A DNA stretch of 64,000 nt, taken from the NCBI GenBank assembly GCA_910574205.1, contig CAJSYJ010000002.1, positions 1 to 64,000 on the forward strand, given 5' to 3'. A program made the translations under genes and the position numbers. The notes under the pieces are model-generated. The model was given only the letters and a program-made list of their open reading frames with translations. It did no database searches and was not told the origin of the DNA. The DNA comes from Bacteroidales bacterium (GTDB taxonomy: Bacteria > Bacteroidota > Bacteroidia > Bacteroidales > Rikenellaceae). The first letter of the stretch is position 1. Each line of letters begins with the position of its first letter. Shown in pieces: positions 52,522 through 61,249 of this stretch.

Positions 52522-52541
52522 TAAAAAAATATGGCAACTCT

Positions 52542-53357
52542 ATGCGACTTTTTACAAGCGAGCTGGTCAAGTCCTACAAATCGCGCACGGTAGTCAATCA
52601 TGTTTCGATCGACGTCAACCAAGGCGAAATCGTCGGACTGCTCGGGCCCAACGGCGCAGGCAAGACGACGACATTCTATATGATAGTGGGGCTTATCAAG
52701 CCCAACGAAGGACATATCTATCTGGAAGACGGCAACGGCAAGGTTACCGACATAACCAAAGAGCCGGTATACCGCCGCGCGCAAATGGGCGTGGGATACC
52801 TCGCGCAGGAGGCATCGGTGTTCCGCCGCCTTTCGGTCGAGGACAATATACGCGCCGTATTGGAGATGACCGACTTTTCCAAGCAGTACCAGCGCGAGCG
52901 CTGCGAATCGCTCATAGAGGAGTTCCGCTTGCAGAAGGTGCGCAAGAGCTTCGGCAACCAGCTCTCGGGCGGCGAGCGCCGTCGAACCGAGATAGCGCGT
53001 GCGGTGGCGATCAATCCGGCATTCATATTGCTCGACGAGCCTTTCGCAGGCGTCGACCCGATCGCAGTGGAGGATATCCAAAGTATCGTAGGCACGCTGA
53101 AAGAGAAGAATATAGGCGTCATAATAACCGACCACAACGTCGACGAGACGCTCGCCATAACCGACCGCACCTATCTGCTCTACGAAGGCAAGATACTTAA
53201 AACGGGTACGGCAGAGGATCTTGCCAACGACGAAATGGTAAGAAAGGTTTACCTCGGCAAGAACTTCGAGCTTCGCACCTCGCCGCAAATGGCACGCGAG
53301 AGGGCCGGACAGCAACAGCATAAGGAGCCGGCAACGCAAGACCAAACCAAAGAGTAA
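52542..53357 (+). CDS. lptB: LPS export ABC transporter ATPase LptB
   Basis: The product is 271 aa. Walker [18 protein letters not shown]-loop [19 protein letters not shown], signature [14 protein letters not shown], Walker [17 protein letters not shown] and H-loop VIITDHNV match LptB. It powers LPS transport from the inner membrane. The last 25 residues are a Gln-rich extension. Start at 52542 chosen by the promoter and the domain start. Confidence 0.93.
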   Translation: MRLFTSELVKSYKSRTVVNHVSIDVNQGEIVGLLGPNGAGKTTTFYMIVGLIKPNEGHIYLEDGNGKVTDITKEPVYRRAQMGVGYLAQEASVFRRLSVEDNIRAVLEMTDFSKQYQRERCESLIEEFRLQKVRKSFGNQLSGGERRRTEIARAVAINPAFILLDEPFAGVDPIAVEDIQSIVGTLKEKNIGVIITDHNVDETLAITDRTYLLYEGKILKTGTAEDLANDEMVRKVYLGKNFELRTSPQMARERAGQQQHKEPATQDQTKE

Positions 53358-53365
53358 TCCGATAT

Positions 53366-54634
53366 ATGGACAGTTCCGTCCCGTTAGGGAATGTATTGAA
53401 AGGCGAAGTAACTCCGCCATGCTCCAAGAGTTACGCACAACGCGCACTGGCGGCAGCATTGCTGGCCGAGGGACGCACGACGCTGCGCGGCATAGAGATG
53501 TGCCGCGACACGCAGGCGGCCATAGAGTGCATCGAGGCACTGGGTGCACACGTAAACGTAATCGATGACGATACACTGACTATCGACGGAGGGTTCGCTC
53601 CCTGCGCCGACGGGTTGCATGCGGGCGAGTCGGGTCTCGCCGCACGTCTGTTCACACCTATTGCGGCGCTGCACGACAAGCCGATTACGGTTAGCGGCGA
53701 GGGTACGCTCGCGCACCGCCCCATGTCGATGATCGCACCGCCCCTGCGGGCGCTCGGCGTCGAGGTGCGCGACGGAGGCGGCAAACTGCCGATCGAGGTG
53801 TGCGGTCCGCTGCGCGGCGGCCGCGTCGTGGTCGACGGGTCGCTTTCGTCGCAGTTCGTAACAGGGCTGCTCATAGCATTGCCACGAGCCGAGTGCGACT
53901 CGACGGTCATTGTCGACGGTGCCGTCTCGACGCCATATATCGAGATGACCGTCTCGACGCTCGAACGCTTCGGCGTGGAGATCATGCACCAATGCGACGA
54001 CTATACCGAATTTTATATCGAGGGCGGACAGCGGTTCACGCCCGCCGACTACCGCATTGAGTGCGATTGGAGCGCCGCAGCCATAATGATGATAGCAGGC
54101 GCCATAGCAGGCGAGGTCGTCATACGCAACATATCGATGTTGTCGAAGCAGGCCGACACGGCCGTATGCCGGGCGCTGGAACGTGCCGGCGCATCGATCA
54201 TCGTGGAGCAGGACCGCATAACGGTATCGCATCGCGAGCTGCACGCTTTCGAGTTCGACGCGAAGAACTGCCCCGATCTGTTTCCGGCACTGGTGGCGCT
54301 TGCCGCAGCTTCGGAGGGCATGAGCACCATTTACGGCATCAGCCGGCTGGCTCACAAGGAGAGCGACCGCGGCGAGGTACTGCGCGAGGAGTACGGCAAG
54401 CTCGGCATAGAGATCGAGCTCGACGACGAGCAGGATGCCATGCGCATATTCGGCGGCATGCCGTCGGCAGCCGATGTCGACAGCCACGACGACCACCGCA
54501 TAGCCATGTCGCTGGCCGTAACGGCACTGCGCACCGAGGAGCCGATCGCAATTCGCAACGCCGAATGCGTAGCCAAGAGCTACCCCTCGTTCTTCGAAGA
54601 TCTCGATTCGCTGAAAACAAACCGAAAAGCATAG
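53366..54634 (+). CDS. aroA: 3-phosphoshikimate 1-carboxyvinyltransferase (EPSP synthase)
   Basis: This 422-aa shikimate-pathway enzyme has PCSKSYAQRALAAALLAEGR, GESGLAARLFTPIAAL, LSSQFVTGLLIALP, the catalytic Asp in YRIECDWSAAAIMMIAGAI, and the late motif SHDDHRIAMSLAV. It is first of a contiguous run with aroC, prmC and recX. Confidence 0.95.
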   Translation: MDSSVPLGNVLKGEVTPPCSKSYAQRALAAALLAEGRTTLRGIEMCRDTQAAIECIEALGAHVNVIDDDTLTIDGGFAPCADGLHAGESGLAARLFTPIAALHDKPITVSGEGTLAHRPMSMIAPPLRALGVEVRDGGGKLPIEVCGPLRGGRVVVDGSLSSQFVTGLLIALPRAECDSTVIVDGAVSTPYIEMTVSTLERFGVEIMHQCDDYTEFYIEGGQRFTPADYRIECDWSAAAIMMIAGAIAGEVVIRNISMLSKQADTAVCRALERAGASIIVEQDRITVSHRELHAFEFDAKNCPDLFPALVALAAASEGMSTIYGISRLAHKESDRGEVLREEYGKLGIEIELDDEQDAMRIFGGMPSAADVDSHDDHRIAMSLAVTALRTEEPIAIRNAECVAKSYPSFFEDLDSLKTNRKA

Positions 54635-54636
54635 GT

Positions 54637-55623
54637 ATGAACACGTTCGGACGACGTTTCCGCATTACGATCCGCGGCGGCTCGCACGCCTCAGAGGTCG
54701 GCATCGCAATCGACGGCGTGCCCGCAGGCATCGCCGTCGGGGAGTGGATGTTTTCGGACGATCTGGATCGCCGCCGCCCTGCGGGCATAGGCACCACGTC
54801 TCGCTGGGAGAGCGACATTCCGCACATCGAGGGGCTGTGCAACGGCCTCACGACAGGCGGCATAGTAGACATATCGTTCCGCAATGCCAACGTCAGAAGC
54901 GCCGACTACGAACGCTTCATCACACAACCGCGGCCGTCGCATGCCGACCTCACGCAGCGCCGCAAGTACGGCAACGGATACGACATCAGCGGAGGAGGCA
55001 TGGCCTCGGGCAGAATGACCGTCGCGCTGGTGGCCGCAGGCACGCTGGCCAAACAGATCATACCGTGGGCCGTGTTCTCGACCCGAGCGGTAAGCATAGG
55101 CCGTCAGAGCGACCCGGCGCTGTTCGACAGCGAGATCGGACGGGCCACACGCGAGGGCGACTCGATAGGCGGCATTGCGGAGTGCCGCATAACGGGCGTA
55201 CCCGCCTCGTTGGGCGAGCCGTTCTTCGACTCCGCCGAGAGCGTCATAAGCCACCTCGTATTTTCGATTCCAGGGGTAAAGGGCATCGAATTTGGCGACG
55301 GCTTCGACGGTACGCGCAAGCGCGGCTCGGAGCGCAACGACATCATAATCGACGAGACGGGACGCACGGCCACCAACAACGAGGGCGGCATCAACGGCGG
55401 CATTACCAACGGCAATGACATCATCTTCCGCGCAGCGATAAAGCCCACGGCGAGCATCGCTATGGAGCAGACTACATACGACTTCATGCAGAGGACGATG
55501 ATGCCGCTGTCGATAGGCGGCCGTCACGATGCCTGCATCGCCAGGCGCGCAGCGGTCGTAATCGAAGCTGCCGCCGCCATTGCACTGGCAGATCTATGGC
55601 TGATACACAACGATCCGAAATGA
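54637..55623 (+). CDS. aroC: Chorismate synthase
   Basis: This 328-aa enzyme makes chorismate from EPSP with reduced FMN. RFRITIRGGSHASEVGIAID (family usual GESHG reads GGSHA), NGYDISGGGMASGRMTVALV, and GRTATNNEGGINGGITNGND are conserved regions; the last holds the FMN-binding motif. It is 20-30 residues shorter than typical. It starts 2 nt after aroA and shares ATGA with prmC. Confidence 0.93.
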   Translation: MNTFGRRFRITIRGGSHASEVGIAIDGVPAGIAVGEWMFSDDLDRRRPAGIGTTSRWESDIPHIEGLCNGLTTGGIVDISFRNANVRSADYERFITQPRPSHADLTQRRKYGNGYDISGGGMASGRMTVALVAAGTLAKQIIPWAVFSTRAVSIGRQSDPALFDSEIGRATREGDSIGGIAECRITGVPASLGEPFFDSAESVISHLVFSIPGVKGIEFGDGFDGTRKRGSERNDIIIDETGRTATNNEGGINGGITNGNDIIFRAAIKPTASIAMEQTTYDFMQRTMMPLSIGGRHDACIARRAAVVIEAAAAIALADLWLIHNDPK

Positions 55624-56474
55624 CATCGCGACGCGACATAATGCACCGATTGACGGCCGCAGCCGAACCGCTGTACGGTATCGACGAGGCGCGGCAGATA
55701 GCCCGTATCATCCTCTGCGACAAGTGCGGCATATCCCTGAGCGAAATACTGGTACATCCCGACGGGGATGCAACGCTTGACGACATAGACTCGATAGAGG
55801 CCGACATAGCGGCATGGCGCCCCGTGCAGTACATAACGGGGCGGACGGAGTTTTGCGGGCTCGACATGGTCGTGCGCGAGGGCGTACTCATTCCGCGCCC
55901 CGAAACGGAGGAGCTCGTCGAGACGATACGGCGCGAGGCGGCACCCGCGAGCCGCATACTCGACGTGGGCACAGGCAGCGGCTGCATAGCCGTAGCGCTC
56001 GCCCGCCTGTTACCGCAGGCCGACGTAACGGGCATGGACATATCCCACGAGGCACTTGCCGTCGCGACCGAGAACTCACAGCGCCACGCACCGCAGCTGC
56101 ATCTGGCCCAGGGCGACGCACTGGGCGATTTCGCCCGGCTGTTCGACGGCCGATTCGACATTATCGTATCCAACCCGCCATATATCCCGCAGAGCGATAT
56201 TACAAACATGCGGGAGAATGTAACGCACCACGAGCCGCATCTGGCGTTGTTCGTCGACGACGACGATCCGCTCGTTTTCTATCGCTCGATAGCGCGCAAC
56301 GGCCAGGAGCTGCTCGCCGACGGCGGACGTCTCTACTTCGAGATATACGAGACATATGCCGACGATATATGCGCGATGCTCGAACAAATGGGGTATTGCG
56401 ATATAAGAAAGAGTATCGATTTCAGAGATAAACCGAGATTCGTATGCGCAACGAAGGATTCGACAGCGAAATGA
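55620..56474 (+). CDS. prmC: Peptide chain release factor N5-glutamine methyltransferase
   Basis: This 284-aa enzyme methylates the GGQ glutamine of release factors. The SAM motif ILDVGTGSGCIAVALA and the catalytic NPPY in FDIIVSNPPYIPQSD are present, with VLIPRPETEELVE before them. The ATG at 55620 shares ATGA with the aroC stop; an ATG at 55596 is an alternative. Confidence 0.95.
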   Translation: MTSRRDIMHRLTAAAEPLYGIDEARQIARIILCDKCGISLSEILVHPDGDATLDDIDSIEADIAAWRPVQYITGRTEFCGLDMVVREGVLIPRPETEELVETIRREAAPASRILDVGTGSGCIAVALARLLPQADVTGMDISHEALAVATENSQRHAPQLHLAQGDALGDFARLFDGRFDIIVSNPPYIPQSDITNMRENVTHHEPHLALFVDDDDPLVFYRSIARNGQELLADGGRLYFEIYETYADDICAMLEQMGYCDIRKSIDFRDKPRFVCATKDSTAK

Positions 56475-56974
56475 CGCGTCCGCGCCGCGAGCCGCGGCAG
56501 AAAAGCGCCGGCGAAGCGTTGTCTGCGCTGATGCGGCTGTGCTCCCGCGCCGAACGGTCGTCGGGCGACGCCATGCGACTGATGCGGCAGTGGAGCGTCG
56601 CAGAGAACGAACGCGAAGGGGTATTGCGCAGGCTCGTCGAGATGAAGTTCATCGACGACAGCCGCTATGCCGAAGCGTTCGTCAGGGAGAAGACCGATCT
56701 CGCAGGCTGGGGCGAGTACAAGATTCGCATGGCACTGCAACGAAAGGGTATATCGCGCACGACCATAGACGATGCCTTGCGCACCACCGACAGAGATACC
56801 ATGCGCATGCATCTCGAACAGCGTATCGTGCGCAAGATGCGAACGGTAAAGTACACTTCGCCATACGATCTGCGCACTAAGCTGATGCGCTATGCTCTGT
56901 CGCTCGGTTACGACTTCGACACGGCGGGCGATGCCGTCGAAAAGACGATGCGCGATATCCCGCCGCAAGAGTGA
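56471..56974 (+). CDS. recX: RecX family regulatory protein
   Basis: The product is 167 aa. Three-helix RecX repeats are visible: ALSALMRLCSRAERSSGDAM, LRRLVEMKFIDDSRYAEAFV and WGEYKIRMALQRKGISRTTI. RecX modulates RecA filaments. The ATG at 56471 shares ATGA with the prmC stop, as in the previous junction; a start at 56444 would add nine residues. Confidence 0.88.
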   Translation: MTRPRREPRQKSAGEALSALMRLCSRAERSSGDAMRLMRQWSVAENEREGVLRRLVEMKFIDDSRYAEAFVREKTDLAGWGEYKIRMALQRKGISRTTIDDALRTTDRDTMRMHLEQRIVRKMRTVKYTSPYDLRTKLMRYALSLGYDFDTAGDAVEKTMRDIPPQE

Positions 56975-57064
56975 CATATAGCCACCCGCAAATGGAACTC
57001 CGCCGGCAGCAGCAGATCTACCATGCACAACTTGACACCGGGCCGTATAATATTCGCCGTCAGG

Positions 57065-57096
57065 TTTGGAGTTTCGGACAAAATATATTACTTTTG
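57065..57096 (+). promoter_or_regulatory. Promoter of tRNA-Arg
   Basis: TTTG (57065-57068), 20 nt, TACTTTTG (57089-57096), 29 nt before the tRNA. Confidence 0.65.
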
Positions 57097-57125
57097 CATC
57101 CGCAGCGCGATATGTGCGCCGTGTA

Positions 57126-57199
57126 GGTCTCGTAGCTCAGCTGGATAGAGCAACAGCCTTCTAAGCTGTCGGTCGTGGGTTCGAATCCCGCCGGGATCA
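57126..57199 (+). tRNA. tRNA-Arg (anticodon TCT)
   Basis: All cloverleaf arms pair: acceptor ggtctcg/cgggatc with two G-U, D stem gctc/gagc, anticodon stem acagc/gctgt with loop cttctaa giving TCT, and T arm gtggg-ttcgaat-cccgc. Discriminator A at 57199; CCA is not encoded. It reads AGA codons. It marks the boundary between the GC-rich core and the CRISPR-Cas locus. Confidence 0.97.
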
Positions 57200-57221
57200 C
57201 AATAGATACATAATCAAAGAT

Positions 57222-57245
57222 AAAGCCGCTCTTTCGAGTGGCTTT
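57222..57245 (+). terminator. tRNA terminator
   Basis: aaagccgctc / gagtggcttt, 10 pairs with one G-U, a 4-nt loop and a downstream T-rich stretch. Confidence 0.75.
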
Positions 57246-57514
57246 TATTATTCGGGAATGTCGTGCCTGCGCAAAACAATATTGTTGAATAGCTAAATAA
57301 TTTCTGCGCAAACAGCAGATTATCGTTGCTGTTATATCCGCGAGGTTTCCAATGGAAAGACGAGCGCAGTAAATACGCCGGAATCACACGCCACAACGTC
57401 GGCAGACGACTTGGATCCGGCGATTTTGGCTCCGCAGCTATAAGCTGTTAAGACAATTATCGGGAGGGGAGTATAATAAATCGACGATATCGATGATTTT
57501 CAGAATAAAATACC
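57246..57514 (+). other. Upstream region of cas12a, no gene
   Basis: No gene is supported. The region holds a degenerate CRISPR repeat (57291-57320), a direct repeat ctgcgcaaa (57267 and 57304), and AT-rich sequence just before the cas12a promoter box. Confidence 0.5.
57291..57320 (+). repeat. Degenerate CRISPR repeat (crRNA-handle-like) upstream of cas12a
   Basis: agctaaataatttctgc (57291-57307) matches repeat positions 10-26 (agccatataatttctac) at 14 of 17 sites. It is followed by a 7-nt loop in place of the native tatt and then gcagat in place of gtagat. The stem TCTAC/GTAGA becomes TCTGC/GCAGA, so the single change in each arm is compensatory and pairing is kept. The next bases (57321 on, tatcgttgctgttatatcc) would be its guide. 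Confidence 0.6.
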
Positions 57515-57522
57515 TATCTTTG
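57515..57522 (+). promoter_or_regulatory. Promoter -7 box of the cas operon
   Basis: TATCTTTG, about 110 nt before the cas12a ATG. A -33 TTTG at standard spacing is absent (gatg), suggesting weak or regulated expression and a long leader. Confidence 0.5.
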
Positions 57523-57632
57523 AATTTGTCGGAGATACGTCGCCTCGATAACAACACGGACAAGTCTGCCGTTGTATTCGGCTTATGCCTGTCTCTGATA
57601 CTGCTAAGAAATATAACCTAAACCCCAACAAT

Positions 57633-58631
57633 ATGAAATTAGAAGATTTTACCAACCTGTATTCGTTATCCAAGACTCTGCGTTTCGAACTGCGGCCGAT
57701 CGGCAAGACACGTGAAAATATCGAAAACGGAGGCCTTTTGAGGCAGGACGAGGATCGTGCTGAAAAATATGTACACATAAAAAAACTAATCGATGAATAT
57801 CATAAAGCATATATCGATAAACAATTGTCGGGTTTAGTGCTGCAATACGCCGATATCGGTAAAGCCAATTCATTGGAGGAGTATTATCACTCCACAAGAA
57901 AGAGCAAAGATTCGGACAAGGATAAAATTGTCAAAATCCAGGATAATCTGCGTAAACAAATTGTCAAACGGTTGAAAGACTCAGACGAATTCAAGCGTAT
58001 CGATAAAAAAGAGTTGATTCAATCGGATCTGGCAGAGTTCATAAAACCAGCCGAAGACAGAGCTTTGATTGCCGAATTCAAAAACTTCACAACATATTTT
58101 ACCGGATTCAATGAAAACAGACAGAACATGTATTCGGACAAAGCTATATCTACGGCAATAGCTTATCGTCTGATACATGAGAATCTTCCGAAGTTCATAG
58201 ACAACATAGAGACATTCGATCGCATCGCCGGTATAACGGAATTGTACGACCAAACCTCCTCCGATGCCGAAATTTTCCGTCTGGAACATTTTTCGGAAAC
58301 ACTGAGCCAAAAGCAGATCGATGCCTATAACTCCGTTATGGGCAGATATAACATGCTTATCAATGAGTACAATCAGACGCATAAACAGTCGCGCCTACCT
58401 AAATTCAAAATGCTGTACAAACAGATTCTTAGCGACCGCGAACACCCCTCGTGGCTGCCCGAGCAGTTCGAGTCGGACACGGCTGTATTGACAGCCATTC
58501 GCGAATGTTACGATGATCTGCGCATACCTATGGCCAATTTGAAAACGCTTTTAGAGGGGTTGGCAACTATGACCCGAGTGGAATATTTTTGCGTAATGAC
58601 CAACATCTCTCTCAGATATCCAAACGATTGA
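57633..58631 (+). CDS. cas12a: Cas12a N-terminal part (frameshifted)
   Basis: This frame encodes 332 aa: WED-I plus REC1. The start MKLEDFTNLYSLSKTLRFEL is the Cas12a N-terminus; an ATG 48 nt upstream would add residues not seen in the family. The frame ends at 58631 shortly after a T5 run (58586-58590). In the correct -1 frame the sequence continues as RNDQHLSQISKRL, as Cas12a should. One extra T, or a -1 slip on TTT, would join the two frames into a 1205-aa protein. If not joined, this product lacks the nuclease. Confidence 0.88.
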   Translation: MKLEDFTNLYSLSKTLRFELRPIGKTRENIENGGLLRQDEDRAEKYVHIKKLIDEYHKAYIDKQLSGLVLQYADIGKANSLEEYYHSTRKSKDSDKDKIVKIQDNLRKQIVKRLKDSDEFKRIDKKELIQSDLAEFIKPAEDRALIAEFKNFTTYFTGFNENRQNMYSDKAISTAIAYRLIHENLPKFIDNIETFDRIAGITELYDQTSSDAEIFRLEHFSETLSQKQIDAYNSVMGRYNMLINEYNQTHKQSRLPKFKMLYKQILSDREHPSWLPEQFESDTAVLTAIRECYDDLRIPMANLKTLLEGLATMTRVEYFCVMTNISLRYPND

Positions 58632-61249
58632 CAGGTGATCGGAGTAGCATTGAACGTAGCGTAACAGAAGACCTTCTGACATCGAGGAGACTCAACAAGC
58701 GAAAAAGCCGCACAACCGACGAGGAGGAATCGAGAAAACTGTTCAAGCAAAAGGGTAGTCTGAGTATAGGCTATATAGCTGACACGGCCAAAATCGATGT
58801 CGAAAGATACTTTGCCAAACTCGGTGCAATAAATACGGTAACGGAGCAGAGCGAGAATCTATTCGCCAAGGCTGAGAATGCCCGCACGACAGCGGATGAG
58901 CTGCTCGCAAATGATTACCCGGCAGGCAAGAGGCTCGTTCAGTCCAACGACGACATAGCATTGCTGAAAAATCTGCTCGATGCTTTAATGGAGCTGCAAT
59001 GGTTCGTCAAGCCGCTGCTTGGCACGGGGGACGAAGCCGGAAAAGACGAACGTTTCTATGGAGAATTTGCACAGATATGGGAGCAGCTGGATCGTATAAC
59101 GCCTCTCTATAACATGGTGCGCAACTATGTTACCCGCAAGCCGTATTCGACCGACAAATTCAAGCTCAACTTTGAGAGCGCAGCGCTTCTCGGCGGCTGG
59201 GACAAGAACAAGGAGCCGGACTGTCTGTCGGTAATCTTACGCAAGGATGAGCAATATTATCTCGGCATAATCAATAAGAATCACAAAAAGATATTCGCAA
59301 GAGATATCTTGCCGTGCGAAGGGGAGCGTTACGAGAAGATGGTGTATAAGCAAATTTCTATCTCAGCAGGCATAGGCGGATTTTTCAGGAAATGTTATAG
59401 AACGGCCGAGCAATATGGTTGGTGTTGTTCAGACAGCTGTTTAAATGATGAAAGAAAGATAATAATAAGAGATGATGAGGCAAGAGAAAATTTAACCGAA
59501 ATAATTAATTGTCAAAAAGATTTCCTCAATAAATATGAAAAAGATGGATTCAAATATAGAGACTTCGGATTCCGATTTGCAGCATCATCTGATTATGAGA
59601 AGTTGAGTGATTTTTATAGAGATATCGATGAGCAACGTTATAAACTATCTTTTACACCAGTATCTGCGACTTATATCGACTCGCTCGTTGAAGAGGGCAA
59701 ACTCTATCTTTTCCAAATATATAATAAGGATTTTTCGGCATATAGCAAAGGTACTCCCAATATGCACACGCTGTATTGGAGGATGCTCTTCGACGAGCGC
59801 AATCTATCGGATGTCGTATATCAGCTCAACGGCGGAGCAGAGTTGTTCTTCCGAAGAAAGAGTCTTCAAAACGGCCGTCCGACGCATCCGGCAAATATTC
59901 CTATCAAAAACAAAAACAGTCGGAATGACAAAAAAGAGAGCCTGTTCGACTACGATTTGATCAAAGACAGACGCTATACTGTGGACAAATTTCAGTTCCA
60001 TGTCCCGATAACCCTCAATTTCAAGAGCGACGGGGCGGGCAGGATCAACGAGCGTGTAAGGGAATATCTCCGCTCGGCGGACGACGTTCATGTCATAGGC
60101 ATCGACCGCGGAGAACGCAATCTGCTGTATCTGGTCGTGACGGATATGGACGGCAATATCTGCGAACAATTCTCGCTCAACGAAATTTGTAATACTGATT
60201 ATCATTCTTTGTTGGATGAACGCGAACACAAACGTATGCAGGAGAGACAGAGCTGGCAGGCGATAGAGGGCATCAAGGAGTTGAAAGAAGGTTATCTGTC
60301 TCAGGTCGTACACCGAATCGCGACACTCTTGGTTAAATATCGCGCCATTGTCGTACTGGAAGATCTCAACTTCGGCTTCATGCGTAGCCGCCAGAAGGTA
60401 GAGAAGTCTGTATACCAGAAATTCGAACACATGCTCATAGATAAGCTCAATTATCTGGTCGACAAGAAAGCCAATCCGACAACGCCGGGCGGTCTGCTAA
60501 AAGCCTATCAGTTGACAGACAAATTCGAGAGCTTCCAGAAGCTCGGCAAACAGAGCGGATTTCTATTCTACGTTCCGGCATGGAATACATCGAAGATCGA
60601 TCCAGCAACCGGATTCGTCAACATGCTCGATCTCGGATACGAGAGCATCGACAAAGCCAAAGCACTGCTCTGCAAGTTCGACTCTATACGCTACAATGCG
60701 TGCAAAGACTGGTTCGAGTTCGCTCTCGATTACGACAAGTTCGGCAGCAAGGCCACCGGTACCCGCACGAAATGGACTGTTTGCACCTACGGACAACGTA
60801 TCGATACTTATCGCAACAAAGATTCGCAGTGGGTCAGCCGCGACGTCGATTTGACAAATGAGCTGAAATCACTCTTCTCCGAACACGGCATAGACATTTA
60901 CAGCAATCTGAAAGATGCAATAGTCGCACAAAACGACAAAGAATTTTTCGCGAATATGCTGCGGATATTGAAACTGACCATGCAAATGCGAAACAGCAAA
61001 ACGGGTACCGACATAGACTATATCGTCTCGCCCGTCGCCGATGCCAACGGCAGATTCTTCGACAGCAGGCAGGCCGATGCGACCATGCCCAAAGATGCGG
61101 ATGCGAACGGAGCGTATAATATCGCACGTAAGGGCATTATGCTCGTACAGCAGATCAAGCAGTCCGACGATCTGCGTACAATGAAGTTCGACATAAGCAA
61201 CAAGAGCTGGCTGCGCTTCGTCCAACATACGAACCAGGCGGACGAGTAA
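58589..61249 (+). CDS. cas12a: Cas12a C-terminal part with RuvC nuclease (frameshifted)
   Basis: This frame carries REC2, WED, PI, RuvC, bridge helix and Nuc domains. In joined numbering the RuvC residues are D825 (VIGIDRGERNLLY), E910 (VVLEDLNFGF) and D1157 (DADANGAYNIA). Nuc-domain MQMRNSKTGTDIDY is intact. The crRNA-processing region FHVPITLNFK keeps His and Lys. The PI region reads ISAGIGGFFRKC rather than the classical LPxxxKMLPK. The stop overlaps the cas4 start (taATG). Translation alone would need a TTG at 58589. Confidence 0.9.
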   Translation: MRNDQHLSQISKRLTGDRSSIERSVTEDLLTSRRLNKRKSRTTDEEESRKLFKQKGSLSIGYIADTAKIDVERYFAKLGAINTVTEQSENLFAKAENARTTADELLANDYPAGKRLVQSNDDIALLKNLLDALMELQWFVKPLLGTGDEAGKDERFYGEFAQIWEQLDRITPLYNMVRNYVTRKPYSTDKFKLNFESAALLGGWDKNKEPDCLSVILRKDEQYYLGIINKNHKKIFARDILPCEGERYEKMVYKQISISAGIGGFFRKCYRTAEQYGWCCSDSCLNDERKIIIRDDEARENLTEIINCQKDFLNKYEKDGFKYRDFGFRFAASSDYEKLSDFYRDIDEQRYKLSFTPVSATYIDSLVEEGKLYLFQIYNKDFSAYSKGTPNMHTLYWRMLFDERNLSDVVYQLNGGAELFFRRKSLQNGRPTHPANIPIKNKNSRNDKKESLFDYDLIKDRRYTVDKFQFHVPITLNFKSDGAGRINERVREYLRSADDVHVIGIDRGERNLLYLVVTDMDGNICEQFSLNEICNTDYHSLLDEREHKRMQERQSWQAIEGIKELKEGYLSQVVHRIATLLVKYRAIVVLEDLNFGFMRSRQKVEKSVYQKFEHMLIDKLNYLVDKKANPTTPGGLLKAYQLTDKFESFQKLGKQSGFLFYVPAWNTSKIDPATGFVNMLDLGYESIDKAKALLCKFDSIRYNACKDWFEFALDYDKFGSKATGTRTKWTVCTYGQRIDTYRNKDSQWVSRDVDLTNELKSLFSEHGIDIYSNLKDAIVAQNDKEFFANMLRILKLTMQMRNSKTGTDIDYIVSPVADANGRFFDSRQADATMPKDADANGAYNIARKGIMLVQQIKQSDDLRTMKFDISNKSWLRFVQHTNQADE

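Noticed and set aside
54061-54636. N-terminal extension of chorismate synthase to 520 aa
   Set aside because: It reads through aroA in the wrong frame; the conserved protein starts at 54637.
57060-57311. Minus-strand ORF with a GFEPTTDSLEG stretch
   Set aside because: This is the reverse complement of the tRNA-Arg gene, a frequent false gene.
57321-57345. Exact target of the degenerate-repeat guide in the cas promoter
   Set aside because: The best local match (tatcgt on the minus strand near 57480-57490) is only six bases long and lacks a TTTV PAM.
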